From: Ptiloglossa arizonensis | Taxonomy: Eukaryota; Arthropoda; Insecta; Hymenoptera; Colletidae | DNA length: 64,000 nt | Reading direction: 5' to 3' | Assembly (NCBI RefSeq): GCF_051014685.1 | Contig: NC_135055.1 | Coordinates: 2,604,001-2,668,000, forward strand | Shown here: positions 57,912 to 64,000 of the stretch, in pieces | How the letters are laid out: each line of letters opens with the position of its first letter | How positions within the stretch are numbered: the first letter of the stretch is position 1 | Notes under the pieces: generated by a model | What the model saw: the letters and a program-made list of their open reading frames with translations, nothing else | Databases searched by the model: none | Told to the model about the DNA's origin: nothing | Program-made: the position numbers and the translations under genes

Positions 57912-59000
57912 ACTTCCTTCTATGTACCTTTCTACGAACCTATTTCTTCGTTTTCAACAATCGTATCTATCCTTAAAATCAATCTTACGCATACACTTCC
58001 TGCGTAATACATAATACCCTAAACTCATCGAACATCACTACTAAAAATTATACAAGGAAATATATAGAATAGTCGACCTCGATTATCCGATCACCTGAGC
58101 CGCGTAAAACAAAAAGCTCATTGCTATAATGTTAACACAAGTTGAAAAAACGCAACTTGTAAATTGAGACTGTTTATCAACATCGTTGCTTTACGGTCGT
58201 AAATCGAGAGTCGTTTTTCAGATTATATAATTATTCTAGTAAATAAGTAATATCCCAAACCATTGATAAATTTGATTGTCGTCGACATCGATAAATATGA
58301 AACATTAATAAATAGTATTTTTCAATCACGCATCGAGACTTACGAGATGAAATATACATTACATAATATAAATACTATAAACTAAAAATAGTATCTATTA
58401 TACTACACGTACCTACCAGTTCTCCCAAAGAGACACATTCCTCTATAATCGAGAGATTGTATTTAAAATTCTGCATCTTCCATACGTGTACTACGGTTTC
58501 TTAAAGTTTGTTTTCGTACTTCAGAAGCACCCTGTACACTCACCGATACACAATACTTTATCGTTCGTTTGCACAGCAGTGTATTACCATCGCTGAAAAC
58601 GACAGACCCAACGGAGTTTTATTTAAAAAAAACAAACAAACAAAAAGAAGGAAAGAAAGAAAGAAAAACCATGCACACGCAAATCTTGAAAATCTTGTCG
58701 TTGCCCTGGCACGACCCTCGGTATGCATAGCTTAGGGGAACTGGAACTCGCAGTAAGGAGTCTAGATAATCGCGCTCATACGGCGGCCGGCGATCCGCAT
58801 TCCGAGAATTCGATACTCCCCAGGGAAGAAGTTGTTCTCCCCTTTCAGGCCCCATTCGCGCGATCGTTCAATTTGTACCCGCGAACCGTAACGATTACTT
58901 TTAGAACCGGACTGTTATTTCGAACGAGCGAAACTCTGCAAAAAAGGAAGGGACTGGCCGCGTAATCCCGCGATTCCATGAACGCGTCGAAGCTCGGCCA
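57912..59000. other. Intronic sequence, no gene recognised
   Basis: AT-rich to about 58700 with an AAAGAAGGAAAGAAAGAAAG tract near 58645-58668, then mixed. Overlapping short frames lie at 58508-58965. Nothing supportable was found. Confidence 0.4.
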
Positions 59001-59002
59001 TT

Positions 59003-59560
59003 ACCGATACGATACCGATTTGTCCATGGAGTCGAGGCAACGACAGAACTTAAAATGGTTGACACTAGACGACGTATCACTGAACGTATTACTGTTTGTA
59101 CCAGACCAAGTGACGTGTCTTTGACGTTAGATAGGAAAATGGGAAATTAATTTACGAGCGACATTAGTTGTCTATTTTCATCGTTATCGATACGATACCG
59201 ATTTGTCCATGGAGTCGAGGCAACGACAGAACTTAAAATGGTTGACACTAGACGACGTATCACTGAACGTATTACTGTTTGTACCAGACCAAGTGACGTG
59301 TCTTTGACGTTAGATAGGAAAATGGGAAATTAATTTACGAGCGACATTAGTTGTCTATTTTCATCGTTATCGATACGATACCGATTTGTCCATGGAGTCG
59401 AGGCAACGACAGAACTTAAAATGGTTGACACTAGACGACGTATCACTGAACGTATTACTGTTTGTACCAGACCACGTAACGTGTCTTTGAAGTTAGATGG
59501 GGAAATGGAAAATTAATTTACATTAGTATTTATTAGTTATCTATTTTGAGCATTGTCCGC
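59003..59560. repeat. 183-bp tandem array, about 2.9 copies, derived from the piggyBac-like element
   Basis: TGTCCATGGAGTCGAGGCAAC occurs at 59021, 59204 and 59387 (period 183 bp), with nearly identical copies. Each unit includes GGGAAATTAATTTACGAGCG and ACATTAGTTGTCTATTTTCA. In reverse complement these match the sequence about 80-150 bp inside the TTAA element at 46115. The array therefore contains transposon interior sequence that was amplified in tandem. Confidence 0.88.
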
Positions 59561-59655
59561 GAATATCGTAGGCAAAGATGCTGTCAATGATTGAGTAATT
59601 TTAAAAAGAAATTTGAAACAGGTGGAATTGACCACTTTGGTGGTTCTAGTGTTAA
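59512..59655 (+). mobile_element. piggyBac-like element end at 59 kb
   Basis: The sequence runs AATTAATTTACATTAG, GTCCGCGAATATCGTAGGC, AGTAATTTTAAAAAGAAATT, then ends ACTTTGGTGGTTCTAGTG followed by TTAA (59652-59655). Read in reverse this matches about 150 bp from the left end of the 46-kb copy, including the terminal CACTA(G/C)AAC(C/T)ACCAAAG. The opposite end was not found upstream of the 183-bp array. Confidence 0.7.
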
Positions 59656-59833
59656 GACTTTGGTCGGTGAAGGGTCGATTACTTGTAATTAGAGTGAGAG
59701 ACTGTTTTTGGACGGACTACAATATGGCGCCAATGAAATTTTTCAATTACACGGGAAGTTCGAAAATGATATTTTAATTAATGAATATACAACATACGTA
59801 AGAGAGTAATTTCTCGCTTCTTGCTGATACATT
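59656..59833. other. Short intronic spacer
   Basis: Unique sequence. Nothing recognised. Confidence 0.4.
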
Positions 59834-59930
59834 GGGTCAGGACATTGTCCACGAATATTGTAGACAAAGACACTGTTAATAATTGAATAATTTTAAAAAG
59901 AAGTTTGAAACAAGTCAAATTGACAACCGA
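59834..59930 (+). mobile_element. Partial, end-less copy of the piggyBac-like element
   Basis: GACATTGTCCACGAATATTG, AGACAAAGACACTGTTAATA and AATAATTTTAAAAAGAAGTT closely follow 59563-59640, but the copy stops at GTCAAATTGACAACC without the terminal repeat or TTAA. It is a decayed fragment next to the better copy. Confidence 0.65.
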
Positions 59931-60597
59931 TAAATCCTTTATTTATTTCAAAGAAACCTGCGTGTGCAAACTGTTTAATTTGAATGCAACTCTGTTCTGC
60001 GAAATAAAACTAAAATTTTTCAATTTTAACGAACGTGTTTATAAAAACATGGATTCTAATTCATTTGTGATGAAACAGATTTGTGAAATAATGACAATAA
60101 TGGAAAAAGCACGGAAAATGTATGCAGATGATACTACTCGTTTCTACTTAAGGACTTAACTCGCGGCCATTTTTTTTTTATTTTTAGTGAGTCTTTGGAA
60201 CGTAATCTCGTATTAACGGGATAAAAGATATGACTACATTTAGCTTAGGGCACGAATATGGTACAAAGTAGCACGGTGCGTATAGCGATCGGCCAATCTG
60301 GAGCAATGTTAAAAATAACCGCAAAAAAGGCAGGGATTAGATAGTTGTAACTCTGTTATAACAGGCTTCTAGATTCGTTGGAAAATACTAATGATTTCAA
60401 CCAGTCTATCGATGTTATCTCGCGTCTCGATACTATGTATCTAATCGATCTTTACCCGTATGTTTTACATTAACGGTAACACTACTCCTTTTGTTCGTGT
60501 TTCTTTCTTTTGTCGTTTACTGCGTTGCGATATTGTGCAAATGTTGAAAAATTGTACGTGGAATTGCGCAAAGGCTCCTGTAACACGGTAGGAAAAT
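59931..60597. other. AT-rich intronic sequence
   Basis: An 84-residue plus frame (59905-60159) starts inside the transposon fragment and has no known domain. Nothing else was recognised. Confidence 0.4.
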
Positions 60598-60745
60598 TAT
60601 AACGACCCTCCTATAACACGGTAGAAAACTGGGGACAATCCTCTCGTAATAAAAGTAACAAGTCTTTTATAACACGGTGCAAATGTAACGGTAACTCTCT
60701 TATAACACGGCATAGATATTACCAGAACCCTCCTATAACATTATA
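60598..60745. repeat. About 40-bp degenerate repeat based on CTCCTATAACACGG
   Basis: CTCCTGTAACACGGTAG, CTCCTATAACACGGTAG, TCTTTTATAACACGGTG, CTCTTATAACACGGCAT and CTCCTATAACATTATAG occur in turn from about 60570 to 60745. A reversed copy, CGTGTTATAGGAGGG, lies at 61556-61570. Confidence 0.75.
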
Positions 60746-60829
60746 GAAAATTTTCCAATAACCTATAATTTCTCTTCCTAGACTTATCTGTTTTAAGTTT
60801 AAGTGTTTGTGCAATTTCTTTTTGCTAAG

Positions 60830-61525
60830 TGGTTAAAAATTATTCCTCACATCTATGGAAAATTGTTCTGCACAATACATATCACATATATTATGTAATT
60901 TTATATATTGTATGCATTAAGAAAAAAATATCATATTTTTTAGATCAGACTACTGAAAATAATACTGTAGAGTAGTGGTTAAAAATTGTTCCTCACATCT
61001 ATGCAAAATTTTTCTGCATAATACATATCACATATATTATGTAATTTTATATATTGTATGCATTAAGAAAAAAATATCATATTTTTTAGATCAGACTACT
61101 GAAAATAATACTGTAGAGTAGTGGTTAAAAATTGCTCCTCACATCTATGCAAAATTTTTCTGCATAATACATATCACATATATTATGTAATTTTATATAT
61201 TGTATGCATTAAGAAAAAAATATCATATTTTTTAAATCAGACTACTGAAAATAATTCTGTAATATAGTGATTAAAATTTGTTCCTCACATCTATGGAAAA
61301 TTTTTCTGCATAATACACATCACATACATTATGTAATTTTATATATTATATACATTGAGAAAAGAATGTTATATTTCTTAGACCAGACTACTGAAAATAT
61401 TACTGTAGAGTAGTGGTTAAAAATTGTTCCTCACATCTATGCAAAATTTTTCTGCATAATACATATCACATATATTATGTAATTTTATATATTGTATGCA
61501 TTAAGAAAAAAATGTTAAATTACAC
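60830..61525. repeat. 146-bp tandem array, about 4.7 copies
   Basis: (G/A)GTTAAAAATTG(C/T)TCCTCACATC recurs with GGTT or GATT at 60831, 60977, 61123, 61269 and 61415, an exact 146-bp period. Units contain CACATATATTATGTAATTTT and AAAATAATACTGTAGAG. Copy four is the most diverged. Confidence 0.95.
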
Positions 61526-61762
61526 TACTAGTAATATAAAAAAAACACGAATTACTCGTGTTATAGGAGGGTTATTTGTACTCTTAACGTACAAGAGAAT
61601 ATTGCCAAGTGTAATCGAGCTGAAAGTAACAACGATAGAAAAGGTAATTCTCTGACGACTTTCGAACAGCGTGTAGACAACGCAAGCGCAAGAACCGAAG
61701 CGTCGATTGCTTCGAAAGGTGGATAAAAAGGAAAGAAAAAAGAGATTCCTGAAACGACTTAC
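61526..61762. other. Intron sequence next to the upstream GTPase exon
   Basis: It includes the reversed CGTGTTATAGGAGGG motif. The last bases are the donor side of the 26.7-kb intron. No extra exon was seen. Confidence 0.45.
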
Positions 61763-61819
61763 CGCTGGTTGAGCTGTACTCGCCAATGTACCGCCTCGTC
61801 AAATACCGCACGACTACAG
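61763..61819 (-). CDS. Ras-family GTPase (RERG-like), exon after the P-loop up to switch I
   Basis: The exon is 57 nt on the minus strand. The acceptor is TTATTTTCCTTTCAG before 61819, and the donor GTAAGT lies directly after 61763. It begins with codon positions 2-3 (CT; alanine if the first base is G) and ends in phase 1. It reads VVVRYLTRRYIGEYSSTS, matching RERG LVVRFLTKRFIWEYDPTLE, the helix that follows the GKS of the P-loop and leads into the effector loop. Its last base plus the first two bases of the 34963-35039 exon make a GAT codon, and the joined protein aligns with RERG without gaps. The exon with the start codon and P-loop should lie above 64000. It is too short to have been found by frame length. 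Confidence 0.85.
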
Positions 61820-61821
61820 CT

Positions 61822-62029
61822 GAAAGGAAAATAAGAAGGAATTAAATGTGTGGAACGTTTGATGGCTCCTAAGAGCGGTGAATATAAAAATGATCACTAT
61901 CGAGCGAACTATTAAAGTCTAACGGAAATGTTCTCGTACGAACTCAAACACGTGAGGATTTCCCGGATGGAAAATATCAACAGGGTCTTATAAATGATTA
62001 TAGACAATTATTTTCAATATTCAAATACT
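61822..62029. other. Intron 5' of the GTPase exon
   Basis: AT-rich with the polypyrimidine acceptor region (61820-61836) of the GTPase exon. Nothing else was recognised. Confidence 0.45.
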
Positions 62030-62600
62030 TAATACTTCAATATTCTTCGGTATTCGAATACCGAATATTTCAGTATTCTTCAATATTCGAATTCACGATA
62101 CTTTAATATTCTTCGGTATTCGAATACTGAATATTTCGGTATTCTTCAACAATCGAATACACGATACTTCAATATTCTTCGGTATTCAAATACCTAATAC
62201 TTTAGTATTCAGATACTTAATACTTCAGCATTCAGATACTGAATTTATATACTTCAGAATTCAGACACTCAACATATTTACTTCAGTATTTTTCAGTATA
62301 CTTCAGTATTCAGATACTGAATTTATATACTTCAGAATTCAGACACTCGACATATTTGCTTCAGTATTTTTCAGTATACTTCAGTATTCAGATACTGAAT
62401 TTATATACTTCAGAATTCAGACACTCGACATATTTGCTTCAGTATTTTTCAGTATACTTCAGTATTCAGATACTGAATTTATATACTTCAGAATTCAGAC
62501 ACTCGACATATTTGCTTCAGTATTTTTCAATATACTTCAGTATTCAGATACTGAATTTATATACTTCAAAATTCTACAGTATACTCAAGTATTCAAGTAC
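62030..62600. repeat. TATTCGAATAC motif repeats followed by a 78-bp array
   Basis: From 62030 to about 62200 units such as TTCGGTATTCGAATAC recur every 26 bp or so, sharing the TATTCGAATAC core with the 51-kb array. From about 62230 a 78-bp unit (CAGATACTGAATTTATATAC at 62233 and 62311 and two later copies) is repeated about four times. As 78 is a multiple of three, a 122-residue plus frame (62356-62724) with 26-residue repeats is open; it is a shadow of the array. Confidence 0.9.
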
Positions 62601-62752
62601 TTCTGTATGCACGATACTGAATGACGAAAGTACGTTAAGAATATCCAATTATTCGTTACTATTATTACCGTTATTATTTATTTTCAATGAAGTGCAAGTC
62701 ACTGCAGTCTCGATGTATCTTTAATACCTTTAGGTATACTATTTCTGACATA
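62601..62752. other. Spacer upstream of a candidate first exon
   Basis: AT-rich spacer. No clear promoter motif. Confidence 0.35.
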
Positions 62753-62828
62753 ATGTCCTCGCGCTGGTACCAGGTCGGAACGAAAGTACTGCTCGTTTGT
62801 TTCTTAATTTTAACAGAAACTGGTTTAC
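62753..62828 (+). CDS. Candidate signal-peptide exon of a secreted protein
   Basis: The ATG at 62753 starts MSSRWYQVGTK, then the hydrophobic core VLLVCFLIL, then TETGL, a typical signal-peptide layout of 25 codons. The frame meets an excellent donor, TTAC/GTAAGTG, after 62828 in phase 1, a usual phase after signal peptides. If unspliced it stops after 27 residues. A possible acceptor, ATATTTAATTGCAG, lies before 63033, but the sequence after it soon stops in the required frame. The protein family cannot be told. It is on the strand opposite the GTPase exon, about 0.9 kb away, and probably inside that gene's preceding intron. Confidence 0.35.
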
Positions 62829-64000
62829 GTAAGTGAAAAGCAATTCATCATCCATATAATTTCTCTGTTCGCACATAACCCCCCTCCACCTTCCCACGGG
62901 CTTTTCAATTGCGCGTGCAGAGAAATCTGGTTTCTGATTTTCAGCCAAAAAACGACGACTACTGTCAAGTCACACAGTAACGGTTCAACCTGATATCTTT
63001 ATTACGTGTATAATTTTTATATTTAATTGCAGTGCGTAGGTAGGCGGTGCAACCAGAACGAAAGCAATTTAACACGAACTAAATTAATCGAAAATCTAGA
63101 AAAAAAATTCTTGTATAGATATCCATTACGTTTATACAGAGTGAGTCACCTAACTTAACGACCTTAAATCATTTATAAATTGTTTGCTGTATAAAAGAAA
63201 AAACGTTTCAAAAAAAGATACTGTAACATATCAAGCGGTACGTGTAATGCAATAATGAAATAAACAATTTTGAATTATACGTACAGCGTATTTGGAATTC
63301 AAACAAATTCACTCTGGAATTTGAAAAATAACCAAACGCCGAGTAAAGAAACATTAAAGCAAATTAATTTTAATGTATTTGTCTCTTTAGAAATGTTACA
63401 TTTTCGATCAAATATTTCTTCTTCAAATATTCGCTCTTATACGAACAAAAGGATACAACTAAAAGAAATTAATAGTTACTTTGTATAAGTTAATTTTAAT
63501 GCCTTCTCTCTCGTCGAGGATACAGAGTTTCGTTCGAAATATTTCTCCCTTAAAATCGTCGGAGCAGCTTTAAAAAAATGTGCGATAAAATTCACCGTCT
63601 GTTTTGGAAAAGGAAAATAAACAACTCGCGAGGAATTCGGCCCCGAAATGCGTATCAGTGACCGAATTCCACAAGAATGTGAACCACGAACACCTGTCAA
63701 CTATTTGCAGTAGCTGATGTACTTGCGTACGTAACGACAGATCGTGAATAATTAACACGCTTTTCCTATCTGAACAGGCTAATTGACGTCGATAAATTTG
63801 ACAGGTGTTTCTCAGCTGTTAGAAAGTAACCCGTTCGCTTGAGCGTTATTCACACGTTACCTCGTGTTGCGCTTATTTAGCTAGACCATCCGCATTAGCG
63901 AGCGATCGACGCCATTTTTTATCGTTTTTCCTCGTGACTATAAATGTTCGATCCAACCAACGAAGAAACGTGCGACTTTCCACTCGTATTAATGCTTACC
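62829..64000. other. AT-rich sequence to the window end
   Basis: I searched here for the P-loop exon of the minus-strand GTPase and for partner exons of the signal-peptide frame, and found neither convincingly. Short frames (62739-62948, 63476-63758 minus; 63270-63488 plus) have no domain. Confidence 0.45.

Larger units (their letters stand above)
35040..61762 (-). other. 26.7-kb intron of the RERG-like GTPase gene
   Basis: Bounded by the donor GTAAGT of exon 61763-61819 (read on the minus strand) and the acceptor CTGTTACAG of exon 34963-35039. The split codon is G plus AT, giving aspartate. The length is 26,723 bp. It contains most of the tandem arrays, two mariner MITEs, the piggyBac-like copies, the tRNA-like sequence and a possible nested small gene on the other strand. 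I found no extra in-frame exon needed between the two coding exons. Confidence 0.75.

Noticed and set aside
61920..61985. GKS-like triplet on the minus strand, considered as the missing P-loop
   Set aside because: The frame around it reads FPSGKSSRV followed by a stop and lacks the G-x-x-x-x-G-K-S pattern and a donor in the required phase.

Overview
This window looks like animal nuclear DNA, most likely from an insect and probably a hymenopteran (bee, ant or wasp). The reasons are spliceosomal exons with canonical GT..AG borders, mariner-type terminal inverted repeats at TA sites, piggyBac-type ends at TTAA sites, TTAGG-like motifs inside one tandem repeat, and sharp alternation of AT-rich sequence with very CpG-rich islands. 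The order-level placement is inference. I see no operons, CRISPR arrays, rRNA or prokaryotic features. Nearly all open frames are chance frames or lie inside tandem repeats.

The best-supported gene is on the minus strand. Two small exons, 61763-61819 and 34963-35039, encode consecutive parts of a Ras-superfamily GTPase of the RERG type. They cover the stretch after the P-loop lysine/serine through the switch I region to the G3 box. Both have good acceptors and GTAAGT donors. Their phases fit (phase 1 to phase 1), and joined they align without a gap to RERG. The intron between them is 26,723 bp (35040-61762) and fills about 40 percent of the window. The P-loop exon should lie beyond 64000, and the C-terminal exons were not found and are probably below position 1. 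The G3 box reads DTSRCE instead of DTAGQE.

Other gene-like signals are weaker. There are two possible signal-peptide first exons on the plus strand (31165-31306 and 62753-62828), a possible two-exon 32-residue small membrane peptide nested in the big intron (56693-56742 and 57049-57097), a degenerate tRNA-Ile(AAT)-like sequence (57838-57911, minus), and two low-confidence open frames (29702-29954 plus; 47744-48303 minus).

The rest is dominated by repeats. By my manual tally about 18 kb, more than a quarter, is tandem repeat in some 28 separate arrays. Many have unrelated monomers of 146-207 bp; others are 26-78 bp minisatellites or a 9-bp array. Mobile DNA comprises four copies of one 130-150 bp mariner-derived MITE, a second mariner-like inverted-repeat pair with one of those MITEs inside it, and a TTAA-flanked piggyBac-like family at 46 kb and 59 kb, where a segment of the element has itself been amplified into a 183-bp array. 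CpG-rich islands at about 6.6-7.6, 11.3-12.0, 13.5-14.9, 16.3-16.9, 19.6-20.4, 34.8-35.8, 42.1-43.0, 49.8-50.2, 51.7-52.2, 54.4-54.9 and 56.1-56.6 kb could hold promoters or enhancers. I can name specific motifs in only a few of them. I found no convincing undescribed gene system. The most unusual items are the altered G3 box, the piggyBac-derived array and the density of independent nucleosome-length arrays.
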